NCBI GenBank assembly: GCA_047947135.1
Contig: CP170457.1
Coordinates: forward strand, 2,418,001 to 2,482,000
Length of the DNA stretch: 64,000 nt
Reading direction: 5' to 3'
DNA from: Planctobacterium sp047947135
GTDB taxonomy: Bacteria > Pseudomonadota > Gammaproteobacteria > Enterobacterales > Alteromonadaceae
The stretch's first letter is position 1. Every line of letters begins with the position of its first letter. A program made the translations under genes and the position numbers. Shown here piece after piece: positions 16,522 to 24,965 of this stretch. The notes beneath the pieces were generated by a model. It was not told the DNA's origin, did not search any database, and saw nothing but the letters and a program-made list of their open reading frames with translations.

Positions 16522-17313
16522 ATGTCTACTAAAGACAACGACAATGCTAAACGTATCACCATTGCGATATTGGGAGATGGTATTAAACCTGAACTGGTGG
16601 AAGAGGTGCTCATTACCCAATTGGGTGCGACGCGATGCCGGGATGCCTACCGAATAGATAAATTTAGTGGTGAGGCCTGGCTGTTTGACTACGGTGTGCT
16701 GGTGGGGTGGGATTTGCCCGAAAATGATCGTCAACAGTTGTGTTTTGAGCTGGCTGAAATCATTGATGAGCCCATTGTCCGGACACCAATAGATCACTAT
16801 GGTTACAAGGTTGAACTGGGACAGCCTTTTTCTATCCATCATGATTTTCTGGTGATCCCAAATCAGGAAGAATTGACTCGACTGGCATTGAGTCATGCAT
16901 TCGCGCAAGCTGCAAAACTGGAGTTTTTTGAAGACAAAGCGATGCGGGTAATTCAGGAAAATGCACACATTTCCAAGCAGTTAGCAAAGACCGGTAAAGT
17001 GGCATTAACGCGACGTGATTTGTCCAAACTGCGGGGTGTGCTGTTTGATACTAGCAGTGACATAACTTTGCATTTTAACTTGCTGGATACCCCCGAATTC
17101 TTTTGGGATTATCCAGAATTAGAAGCGGAGTATCTGAAGTTGGCTAAGTATCTGGATCTGCAGCCACGTATTGAAATTCTCAATAAAAAGCTGGAAAACA
17201 TTCAAGGATTGCTGGATATGTTAGCAGGAGAGCAGTACCACAAACATTCAGCTTTTCTTGAGTGGATCATCATTATTTTGATCGCCATCGACATCACTAT
17301 TTATTTTTTCTGA
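16522..17313 (+). CDS. RMD1/YagE family protein (DUF155)
   Basis: A 263-residue protein of the RMD1/DUF155 family (relatives include the yeast Rmd and mitochondrial RMND1 proteins). Family features are FDYGVLVGWDLPENDR near residue 53, LALSHAFAQAAKLEFFED near 130, DLSKLRGVLFDTSSD, LLDTPEFFWDYPELEAEY, and the C-terminal LEIxxRIxxLNxKL-like stretch IEILNKKLENIQGLLDML. The chain ends with one transmembrane helix, LEWIIIILIAIDITIYFF, so it is probably tail-anchored. Bacterial function is unknown. It starts 38 bases after the GNAT/C39 gene and may belong to the same transcript. Confidence 0.88.
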   Translation: MSTKDNDNAKRITIAILGDGIKPELVEEVLITQLGATRCRDAYRIDKFSGEAWLFDYGVLVGWDLPENDRQQLCFELAEIIDEPIVRTPIDHYGYKVELGQPFSIHHDFLVIPNQEELTRLALSHAFAQAAKLEFFEDKAMRVIQENAHISKQLAKTGKVALTRRDLSKLRGVLFDTSSDITLHFNLLDTPEFFWDYPELEAEYLKLAKYLDLQPRIEILNKKLENIQGLLDMLAGEQYHKHSAFLEWIIIILIAIDITIYFF

Positions 17314-17351
17314 AAAAGTCGAACAGTCTTATTTAGAGGAATATGCTGTTA

Positions 17352-17391
17352 AGGGGAAGTAGGCTTTGCTTCCCCTGACGGTGATTTTTTT
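17352..17391 (+). terminator. terminator-like hairpin after the RMD1 gene
   Basis: AGGGGAAG (17352-17359) pairs with CTTCCCCT (17369-17376), and a T run follows at 17385-17391 after a short spacer. It probably ends the 12784-17313 transcript. The spacer makes it less than ideal. Confidence 0.6.
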
Positions 17392-17490
17392 GCTGACAAA
17401 GCCGTATGTGACCAATTGATTAAGCGACAACATGCTCTACCTTAGTTTTTATGATTGATAGACGACAGCGTAACGCTCAAGGAAATTTTA

Positions 17491-18267
17491 ATGTTTTATG
17501 ATTTTAGCAGTATCGCCATAACGGTGACCCTTTTTGTGCTGATCATCATTTTGAATGAAATGGGATTCCGTGTTGGGCGATTTATCCAGTACAAAACGGC
17601 AGACGAAGTTAAAACTCTTACCGGTTCGATACAGGCAAGTATTTTGGGGTTACTGGCCTTGTTATTGGGTTTTACTTTCAGTATGTCAATGCAACGTTTT
17701 GACGGACGTAGCCAGGCGGTGATATCAGAGGCGAATACAATAGACACTGTTATTTTACGGGTGCAATTGCTACCGGCTGAACATCAGCAAGACTTGTATC
17801 TACTGCTTGAAGACTATGTAAACGTGCGCAAGGATATGGGGCAAGTTGACATGACCCAACGTGAAGAAAGAAAAAGCTACAACAACAAGGTAAATATAAT
17901 TCAAAACGATTTATGGAAGATCGCGGTAGCAATTGCCCACAACAACTCCAATCCGGCCGCTGCAAGTCTGTTTATCGGGGCATTAAACAACATGTTTGAC
18001 AGTCAGGGCAAACGCAATGCGTTGCAGCAAATGCACGTACCTGAAACCGTCACCTTTTTACTGTTTTTGGTATTTATAGCTTCGGGCGGCATATTAGGTT
18101 ATTCGAGCGGATTGAATGGAACTCGTGTAGTCGCTCCAACGGTGATGGTTTCATTTTTGATCGCACTGATTGTATTTATCATACTGGATTTGGATCGTCC
18201 CAAAAGAGGCTTTATTCAGGTAAATCAACAACCCATCATTTTGTTATCAGAGAGCTTCAAATCCTAG
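17491..18267 (+). CDS. DUF4239 (bestrophin-like) membrane protein
   Basis: A 258-residue integral membrane protein. ATG 17491 has AAGGAA 9 bases upstream, better than the upstream TTG at 17455. A first helix (about 8-27) is followed by the family signature GSIQASILGLLALLLGFTFSMSMQRFDGR, whose core is LLGLLLGFTFS-like and lies within residues 50-75. A soluble loop with VISEANTIDTVILR comes next, then two C-terminal helices (about 186-206 and 214-236) before DLDRPKRGFI. The DxDxPxxG end is diagnostic of DUF4239. Function is not established; relation to bestrophin channels is by fold prediction only. Monocistronic in appearance. Confidence 0.85.
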   Translation: MFYDFSSIAITVTLFVLIIILNEMGFRVGRFIQYKTADEVKTLTGSIQASILGLLALLLGFTFSMSMQRFDGRSQAVISEANTIDTVILRVQLLPAEHQQDLYLLLEDYVNVRKDMGQVDMTQREERKSYNNKVNIIQNDLWKIAVAIAHNNSNPAAASLFIGALNNMFDSQGKRNALQQMHVPETVTFLLFLVFIASGGILGYSSGLNGTRVVAPTVMVSFLIALIVFIILDLDRPKRGFIQVNQQPIILLSESFKS

Positions 18268-18292
18268 ATGTGGCTATCGTTAGGTTAAGCAA

Positions 18293-20941
18293 TTAACTTA
18301 AATACACTGTCAGTTTTTCAATCAGGGTTTGGCGTTGGATTGGTTTGGTTAAATAGTCATTCATACCGACCATCTCACCTTTGGTTTTGTCCTCTTTCAT
18401 AGCATTCGCCGATAAACCTATGATGGGAATGCTGGATAAGGCTTTTTGCCGAATTGTCTGTGTAGCGGTATATCCATCCATTATCGGCATTTGAACATCC
18501 ATTAGTATCAAATCATAGTCGGGGTGATTGAGCACTTTGCTTACTGCCAACGCCCCGTTTTCAGCAATGTCGAAGGTTAAACCAATACTTTTTAATAATT
18601 CACCGGTCACAACCTGATTAATTTCATTATCTTCCACCAATAAAACATGTCCTTCCAGTGCTTGTTCAGTGTTGGTATCCTGAATGTTGCTTGGCGTCTT
18701 TGATTGGGTAATGTCTTCAATAAAGCGTTTAAATTGTTGTGGCGTGTAGGGGCTATTTAGCACATTAAAACGGCTGTTTTCCATTTTTAAAGAGGCCCCT
18801 ATGATATAGGGAATAATGAGTGCAATGCGTTGCCCGGATAGCGCTATTTCATCAAGCCGTGGTGCCAGCTTTTTGTATTCATTATTAGAGTTAATATCTA
18901 CCAACAAGTGAGTGACTTCAGTCGATTCATCAAACAGATTGGTTTTGTCTACCAGTTGATGGTCACGCAATCCCACCATTTTCTGATAAGACGAAGTCAG
19001 CAACTGCTTTTCGGTATAATATCGCGCTGTTTCCGGTAATCTGGGTAACTCGTCAAGGATGCCGGGCTGATTTTTGAAGGCGCCTAACGATAATCTAACT
19101 TGAAATGTACTTCCCTGGCCAGGAACGGACTCTGCACTTATCGTGCCTTCCATTAAATCTACCAGTTGCGTAACAATCGCCAGCCCCAGTCCCGTGCCGC
19201 CATACTTCCTGTCCGTTGAGCCGTCTGCCTGTTCAAAAGGTGTGAATATTCTTTCCAGTTGGTGATTTGCCATACCGATACCAGTGTCCTGCACTTCGAG
19301 TGTCAGGTTTAGCTGGTTTCCCTTTTCGTTCATGGTACCCAAAAAGCGCACTGTAATCGTGCCGGATTCAGTAAACTTAATGGCATTGTTTGTTAGATTC
19401 ATCAATATCTGCGAGATCCTAAGCGGATCACCCACCACCAGGGGAGGCAAATATGGGTCAATATCTAAATGTACATTGAGGTTCTTTTCTTTAGCCCGAA
19501 GAGTGGTTATCGATACTAAATTATCCATCAATGAGTGCAGCGAAAAACTGACTTTCTCGATTTCTAATTTACCGGCTTCAATTTTTGAGAAATCGAGAAT
19601 GTCGTTGATTACCGTCATCAGTATTTGGCTGGAGTAGGCGGCTTTATCCAGATAATTCGAAACCTCTATCGGGAGCTGATGTTTCCTCGCCAGGTCGATT
19701 AGACCGATTACGCCATTCATGGGAGTACGGATTTCATGACTCATGTTAGCCAGAAACATGCTTTTTGAAGCTGTTGCCTGCTCAGCTTTTTGTTTAGAGG
19801 CATTGAGTTCCTGATTTAACGCTTCCATTTTAACATTAGCTTGTTGGGTTTCAGCCAGTAGCATCTGAGTTTGCCGGTTCTTGCCACTGAATACATTGGC
19901 GGCATTTGCCAGTGCGCCTATTTCATCAGAACGCTGCAGACCCGGAATGGTGTTAACTTTGTCACCTTTGGCTAATTTCTGGAAGACGTCCGTTATAATC
20001 CGGATGGGCGTTAAAATCCGCAGTACCGAGAACAAAGCGGCAATAACTGCCAATACGATGGCGACCAGTGAAAACAGATAGCCTCTGGTATTGGCCGCTT
20101 CGATTCGCTGCTGTGTTTCTTGTTTTATTAACTCTGCGTCGGCCGTAACATCACTAACCAGTTTGCTGCTCAAATAGAGAAATTCATTGGCAGAACCAGC
20201 CATGACGACATTCACCAAAAAGAGATTACCTTGAATGAGCTGCGTTAAGGCAAAAAAATCTTCTTTTGCTCGTTCAATAAGCTCAGTTAACTGCTCATCA
20301 AGTGAAGTTTTTTTATCTAATATCAAAGCGCTGATTTTATCCATGGAGTTATTAAATTGCTCAGTATATTCGGCCCCTGGCTGCAAAGCATAACGCAAGG
20401 ACGCCAGCTCTGCTTCGTCTGCATAGAGTAGGAGCATGTTAATGTCTTCTGCGGGTAATTGATTGGTTAAAGCCGGGCCACTTATCTGTGTTTTTAGCTC
20501 GTCCAGTTTGGCAATGCTGCCGTTGCTTAGCAATGTTTCCCGTTTTTTTCGGGATGCTACCACCTGCTGGAAATTCTCCTGATAGTCCTGCAGATGCGAA
20601 CGCATCCGGTTTAGCTCGTTTTCTTGTGTGAACCGGGTGATTGAGGATGTTGTTGAGTCTTCCAGATAATTTATATTGTCATCGATATTGTCCATCAATC
20701 GGGAGAACCGAATGACCGCGGACTGACTGCCAGAGCTAATAAATACCAAGACATTGCGTTGTAAATTGAGGATATCATATTCGATTTGTTTAACACGGCG
20801 CACATCACTAATGGTGGTGCTATTGGCATCCAATACGGCACTAAGTTCTTGCTGGCTTTGCTGATTAAGCACACTTTGGGTCAACAACAACACAATCAGT
20901 GCGGTAATTACCAGAATAAGTTGTGAGCGGATAGATTTCAT
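18293..20941 (-). CDS. hybrid sensor histidine kinase/response regulator
   Basis: An 882-residue membrane kinase. TM1 (about 7-26) and TM2 (about 285-308) flank a 255-residue, all-helical periplasmic sensor. Then come a HAMP domain, a coiled coil, HisKA with FLANMSHEIRTPMNGVIGL, and an HATPase domain with NLTNNAIKFTESG, DTGIGM and GGTGLGLAIV. Residues 650-760 look like a degenerate receiver lacking acidic residues. A genuine receiver follows at 764-882 with phosphoacceptor D815 in LILMDVQMPIMDG and the switch lysine in YLTKP. The binding-protein gene 18 bases upstream suggests a TorT/TorS-like pair in which the kinase reads a liganded periplasmic protein. No phosphotransfer or output gene is adjacent. 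Confidence 0.95.
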   Translation of the reverse strand: MKSIRSQLILVITALIVLLLTQSVLNQQSQQELSAVLDANSTTISDVRRVKQIEYDILNLQRNVLVFISSGSQSAVIRFSRLMDNIDDNINYLEDSTTSSITRFTQENELNRMRSHLQDYQENFQQVVASRKKRETLLSNGSIAKLDELKTQISGPALTNQLPAEDINMLLLYADEAELASLRYALQPGAEYTEQFNNSMDKISALILDKKTSLDEQLTELIERAKEDFFALTQLIQGNLFLVNVVMAGSANEFLYLSSKLVSDVTADAELIKQETQQRIEAANTRGYLFSLVAIVLAVIAALFSVLRILTPIRIITDVFQKLAKGDKVNTIPGLQRSDEIGALANAANVFSGKNRQTQMLLAETQQANVKMEALNQELNASKQKAEQATASKSMFLANMSHEIRTPMNGVIGLIDLARKHQLPIEVSNYLDKAAYSSQILMTVINDILDFSKIEAGKLEIEKVSFSLHSLMDNLVSITTLRAKEKNLNVHLDIDPYLPPLVVGDPLRISQILMNLTNNAIKFTESGTITVRFLGTMNEKGNQLNLTLEVQDTGIGMANHQLERIFTPFEQADGSTDRKYGGTGLGLAIVTQLVDLMEGTISAESVPGQGSTFQVRLSLGAFKNQPGILDELPRLPETARYYTEKQLLTSSYQKMVGLRDHQLVDKTNLFDESTEVTHLLVDINSNNEYKKLAPRLDEIALSGQRIALIIPYIIGASLKMENSRFNVLNSPYTPQQFKRFIEDITQSKTPSNIQDTNTEQALEGHVLLVEDNEINQVVTGELLKSIGLTFDIAENGALAVSKVLNHPDYDLILMDVQMPIMDGYTATQTIRQKALSSIPIIGLSANAMKEDKTKGEMVGMNDYLTKPIQRQTLIEKLTVYLS

Positions 20942-20959
20942 TGTGCAATGTTATCAGAG

Positions 20960-22231
20960 TTAGGCTGTAATCAATTCATACCATTTTTGTAAGCTGTATT
21001 CATAGGTGGGCATAACGGTATTCCACACTGCAACATTGCTGAGGCGATCCTCATAGCTCCCACCGGTTCGTATTTGACCTGGCCTGACCGTTATTTTGTT
21101 ATTGTGGCCTCTAAGAGGTTCTGTTGCTGGTTGGCCACCGTACCAGTAGTCCCATTCCGCTTTGCTTAGATAACGCGCGGAGCGTAATGGATTGGATATA
21201 TAATAACCCTGTCTGGCGATAAAGGCGCCTGGCCAACCGGATAACCACCAATTCATGTACTCATAAGCCACATCCTGAATACGGCCTTGCGTTTTGGTCG
21301 ATAAACACATTACACCATGCCAGCCGCGATATCCTTCTCTTGGGACGGCAAATCGAACCGGGATATTCTGGCCATTTAAGCTCGAAACCGCAGGTGAAAA
21401 CATACTCTCGATTAAGACCCGACCGGTGCGCATGAACTCTACGGATTCCGGTACTGATGTCCAAAATCCACTAAAGTGTCCCTGAATTTTCAAGTCTAAT
21501 AGTAATTCAAAGAGACTATCCATTTCTGTTTTAGTGATGGAGCCTATATCCTCAAAAGAGACTAACCCCCGTGATTGGGCAGCTAATGCCAGATCAAACA
21601 AGCCGATGGTCGGGTCGTTTACAATACCCACTTTGCCATGTAGCGCCTCGTCCAATAACCAGCCCCAGCTTTCCTGATCGGGCGAAAACTGCGTGGGCAT
21701 ATTTCTGGTGTCATAGCCAAACGAGTCGACATTGTGTACATAAGGCAGAAAACTGATCTGGTCAGTATGTTCAATTCCTAATTCCCCGTTCCTTTGAATA
21801 TGCAGAATTTTGTGGGGCGCATCACCTGCACCAATTCTGGCATCAGCGGTCACTTTGCCGGTCTTGGTCAGATCATTAATTTCATCCCAATAGTTAAGTC
21901 TTTTTTTATCAATAGCTTGAATTGCTTTTGAACGCCACAACACATTGATGCTATTGGACCATTGTTCATACAAATCAAAGCTATCTGGATTGGTTGAGGC
22001 TTTTTGCAAAACTGCAGCGCTGCCTTTGGGCTCAAACCGAACATCTATACCAAGATCTTCCATTGCCCGCTTACGCAGAGCCTCGCGCAACGTCACATGC
22101 GTGCCTAATACACGTAAAATGGGCTTGGGTTTGCCAATGGCAAAAGGTAAATAGCTTGCTGCGACGGTCGCTGCAGATCCTTTTAAAAACCGCCTTCTAG
22201 ATGAGGCATGCAGTCGGCTGTTAGAGTCCAT
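20960..22231 (-). CDS. Tat-exported extracellular solute-binding protein (PotD/iron-type)
   Basis: A 423-residue binding protein of the large ABC solute-binding superfamily. The N terminus has a twin-arginine signal, SRRRFLKG at 11-18, followed by a hydrophobic stretch AATVAASYLPFAIG. The mature portion has LRVLGTHVTLREALRKRAME, NVDSFGYDTRNMP, GWLLDEALHGKVGIVNDPTIG and YEYMNWWLSGWPGAFIARQG, typical of spermidine/putrescine-like binding proteins. No permease or ATPase is nearby; instead the next gene is a hybrid kinase, so it more likely delivers a ligand signal than feeds a transporter. A palindromic operator-like site lies 63-78 bases before its start. Confidence 0.88.
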   Translation of the reverse strand: MDSNSRLHASSRRRFLKGSAATVAASYLPFAIGKPKPILRVLGTHVTLREALRKRAMEDLGIDVRFEPKGSAAVLQKASTNPDSFDLYEQWSNSINVLWRSKAIQAIDKKRLNYWDEINDLTKTGKVTADARIGAGDAPHKILHIQRNGELGIEHTDQISFLPYVHNVDSFGYDTRNMPTQFSPDQESWGWLLDEALHGKVGIVNDPTIGLFDLALAAQSRGLVSFEDIGSITKTEMDSLFELLLDLKIQGHFSGFWTSVPESVEFMRTGRVLIESMFSPAVSSLNGQNIPVRFAVPREGYRGWHGVMCLSTKTQGRIQDVAYEYMNWWLSGWPGAFIARQGYYISNPLRSARYLSKAEWDYWYGGQPATEPLRGHNNKITVRPGQIRTGGSYEDRLSNVAVWNTVMPTYEYSLQKWYELITA

Positions 22232-22293
22232 TTCAGTGTTCCATGAGGATATATCTTCTCATTAAGAGTGGCATTTTTGTTTGAAAAAGCAAA

Positions 22294-22309
22294 TTAGACT
22301 TTGGTCTGA
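22294..22309. promoter_or_regulatory. palindromic operator-like site, copy 2
   Basis: TTAGACTTTGGTCTGA; on the minus strand it reads TCAGACCAAAGTCTAA, differing at one base from copy 1 at 3858-3873. It lies 63 bases upstream of the binding-protein start at 22231. A possible minus-strand -10 (CACTCT) lies at 22270-22265, about the same distance as for copy 1. Confidence 0.55.
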
Positions 22310-22462
22310 CTTTCGCTTAAATCTGTCGAGTTAACTGCGAGAGGGAGAGGATTACTTTGGACTTAATTCGTTTGCACTGCCATCCAATTTGCAGTCTAGC
22401 GATATGGCATAAGAACCCCATATCTGCAGACTATAGGATTTGCAGGCGTCCCCTATATCGCC

Positions 22463-22476
22463 TAGACTTTGGTTAA
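22463..22476. promoter_or_regulatory. palindromic operator-like site, copy 3 (one arm degenerate)
   Basis: TAGACTTTGGTTAA keeps one arm and the centre of the shared palindrome but has TTAA where the other arm would have TCTA. It lies 67 bases upstream of ATG 22544, similar to copies 2 and 4. With only one arm conserved it could be a weaker site. Confidence 0.4.
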
Positions 22477-22543
22477 TACTGTAAGTTGAATTAACTTACC
22501 TTCCAGCGGCAAATAATTAAATAGAATTGGATATGTTTTCCTT

Positions 22544-24958
22544 ATGAATCCAGCATTACTATCAAGTAAAGATTCAGCACAAGTTTTAAGGGATTTACCG
22601 TTGGGAATGATCGAATTTGATCTTGACGGTGAAACACTCTATAGCAATGCCAGTTTTGCCAGCATTTGTGGTCAGGAAGAACTGCCAACATTTGTGCAGT
22701 TTCTCTGGTCTTCTGTCAAGACGTTTCAACAATCTCGTGATGCCACTCTGACATCGCGTTTTCAGAAAGCTGACGGCAGATTAATCGATCTAAAAATAGA
22801 TTGTTCATTACAACAGGATTCGTCGGGTAATCCGAGTCGATATGTCGTGTTAGTGATGGATATCACCGATATTCAATCGCTAAAACGTGATTATCTGTTT
22901 CATCGGGATATTCTTTCCCATGCGGCCAAAGGTGTTTGTTTATTGAACGCCGAGAATAATGCCGTTATTTATGCCAATCAGAAATTTGGTGCTTTGTTTG
23001 GCTGTTCGGCAAGTAACTTGCTGAATGAGCATTTTAATATTTTCGGAACTCAGCATAAGGGTTTTAAACCGGTCTCTAAGGAACTCGTGTTTTCCAGTAT
23101 ATCTCGCTTTGGGATATGGCGTGGAGAAGTGCTGAACCGACGAATCGATGGCACCATGTTTTGGTCCGACGTTGTGATCTCGGCTTTGGAGCACCCTGAT
23201 TATGGTGATGTCTGGATTTCACTGCTTGAGGATATAACAGATAAAAAACAAACACAGGAAACCCTGAAACGCAGTGAAAAAAAATATCGGGACCTTTTCG
23301 AGAATTCCCGGGACGCTATTTTGATCATTGAAAATGAGATGTTTGTGGAATGTAATCAAGCGACGCTGGATATGCTGGGTTACAAAGATAAAAAGGAATT
23401 TTTACAGCAACATCCTTCCAGACTGTCACCCCCGAAACAGCCGGATGGTCGTGACTCGGTTGAAAAAGCCGATGAGATGATGGAAATTGCCTTGAGAGAA
23501 GGTAGTAATCGATTTGAATGGGATCATGTCCGCGCCAATGGTGAAGTATTTCCAGTCGAAGTGTTGTTAACGCCTCTGGTTACCGAAAAAGGGGTTCAGG
23601 TAATTCATACCGTTTGGCGAGACATCACGGTTCAAAAACAACAACGTGATCAGATTCTCTATCAAGCACACTATGATAGTTTGACTGGATTACCAAATCG
23701 CTTTCTGGCATTGGACCGATTACAGCAACTGCTGAAAAAGGCGCAGCGCAACGATAAAAAAGTGGCGGTGTTGTTTCTTGATCTGGATAACTTCAAAAAA
23801 GTGAATGATACCCTGGGTCATGAGTGGGGTGATAAAATTCTGGAAGAAACTGCCAAGCGCTTGTCAGGAGCGGTCAGGGAAGCTGATACAGTTGGGCGCT
23901 TGGGCGGTGACGAGTTTATTATTCTGCTGGGGCAGGTAGACGATCCGACGGATATCGGTGTTTTGGCGGGGCACTTAGTAGAACACTTCCAAGTACCGTT
24001 TTGTTTAGATCAGCGGGAACTCACTTTGACTGCCAGCATAGGCATCGCTTGTTACCCTGATGACGCCCAAAATAGCAGTGACTTGTTACGTTTAGCCGAT
24101 ACGGCTATGTACCACTCCAAACATGCTGGCCGCAATAGCTTTCATTTTTTCACTTCGCAAATGAACAAAGAGGCCCAGCGCAAACTGTTAATCGAACAAC
24201 ATCTGCACGGCGCGCTTGAGCGGGGTGAATTCAGTTTACATTATCAGCCATTGCTCAAAAATTCCGAGCAAACCATTGTTGGTGCCGAGGCGTTATTGCG
24301 TTGGCATAACAACAGCCTTGGCAATGTCACACCCGATGAATTTATTGCCGTTGCAGAGCAGACCGGAGATATCGTCAATATCGGTGAGTTTGTGATTTCA
24401 AGTGCCTTACAGCAGGCGGCACAATGGCAACAGGACTTCTCCGATAACTTTCGCATTGCGGTTAATGTATCGCCCCGTCAGTTTCGGGATTCGAATCTGA
24501 TACCATTTATCCAACAATGCCTTGCCGAGGCGAAAATCAGCAGCGAATCATTGGAGTTGGAAGTCACAGAGGGCGTCCTTTTAAGTGGTCATGCATCGAT
24601 AAAAACGTCTCTTAATGAATTGAATTCTATGGGGGTCAGGCTAGCGATGGATGACTTCGGAACGGGATACTCGTCAATGAGTTATTTGCGAAGCTATCCC
24701 TTTGACATCCTTAAAATTGATCGCAGTTTTGTACGCGACATATTGCAGGATAAAGCGGACCGTGAAATGGTCAGCGCGATGATTACACTTTCCCATAGCC
24801 TGGGATTGAAAGTTGTTGCTGAAGGTGTCGAGTCAGCCGAGCAAGGACATTTCCTGAAAGAGCAAGACTGTGATTACGTACAAGGCTATTATTACAGCCG
24901 CCCTGTTCCGCAAGGCGACTTTTCGGCGCTATTGGCAAAAGCGATGTTGACAAAATAG
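22544..24958 (+). CDS. PAS-PAS-PAS-GGDEF-EAL cyclic-di-GMP enzyme
   Basis: An 804-residue cytosolic protein with no membrane segment. Three PAS-type domains occupy about 10-370 (repeats such as YVVLVMDITDIQSLKRDY, VWISLLEDITDKKQ, IHTVWRDITVQKQQRDQ). The GGDEF domain (about 375-540) has intact GGDEF at 454-458 and a canonical product-inhibition site RxxD (READ) five residues upstream. The EAL domain (about 550-800) has EALLRW from residue 582, DDFGTGYSSMSYL and VVAEGVE, so metal and catalytic residues look intact. It could both make and degrade c-di-GMP, with PAS input deciding. It is divergent from the binding-protein/kinase operon and shares its palindromic site. Confidence 0.96.
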   Translation: MNPALLSSKDSAQVLRDLPLGMIEFDLDGETLYSNASFASICGQEELPTFVQFLWSSVKTFQQSRDATLTSRFQKADGRLIDLKIDCSLQQDSSGNPSRYVVLVMDITDIQSLKRDYLFHRDILSHAAKGVCLLNAENNAVIYANQKFGALFGCSASNLLNEHFNIFGTQHKGFKPVSKELVFSSISRFGIWRGEVLNRRIDGTMFWSDVVISALEHPDYGDVWISLLEDITDKKQTQETLKRSEKKYRDLFENSRDAILIIENEMFVECNQATLDMLGYKDKKEFLQQHPSRLSPPKQPDGRDSVEKADEMMEIALREGSNRFEWDHVRANGEVFPVEVLLTPLVTEKGVQVIHTVWRDITVQKQQRDQILYQAHYDSLTGLPNRFLALDRLQQLLKKAQRNDKKVAVLFLDLDNFKKVNDTLGHEWGDKILEETAKRLSGAVREADTVGRLGGDEFIILLGQVDDPTDIGVLAGHLVEHFQVPFCLDQRELTLTASIGIACYPDDAQNSSDLLRLADTAMYHSKHAGRNSFHFFTSQMNKEAQRKLLIEQHLHGALERGEFSLHYQPLLKNSEQTIVGAEALLRWHNNSLGNVTPDEFIAVAEQTGDIVNIGEFVISSALQQAAQWQQDFSDNFRIAVNVSPRQFRDSNLIPFIQQCLAEAKISSESLELEVTEGVLLSGHASIKTSLNELNSMGVRLAMDDFGTGYSSMSYLRSYPFDILKIDRSFVRDILQDKADREMVSAMITLSHSLGLKVVAEGVESAEQGHFLKEQDCDYVQGYYYSRPVPQGDFSALLAKAMLTK

Positions 24959-24965
24959 CCGACTG

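Larger units (their letters stand above)
22232..22543. other. 312-base divergent regulatory region
   Basis: Divergent promoters for the binding-protein/kinase operon (leftward) and the PAS-GGDEF-EAL gene (rightward). It holds two copies of the AGACYAAAGTCT palindrome, one for each direction, and no gene. Confidence 0.55.
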
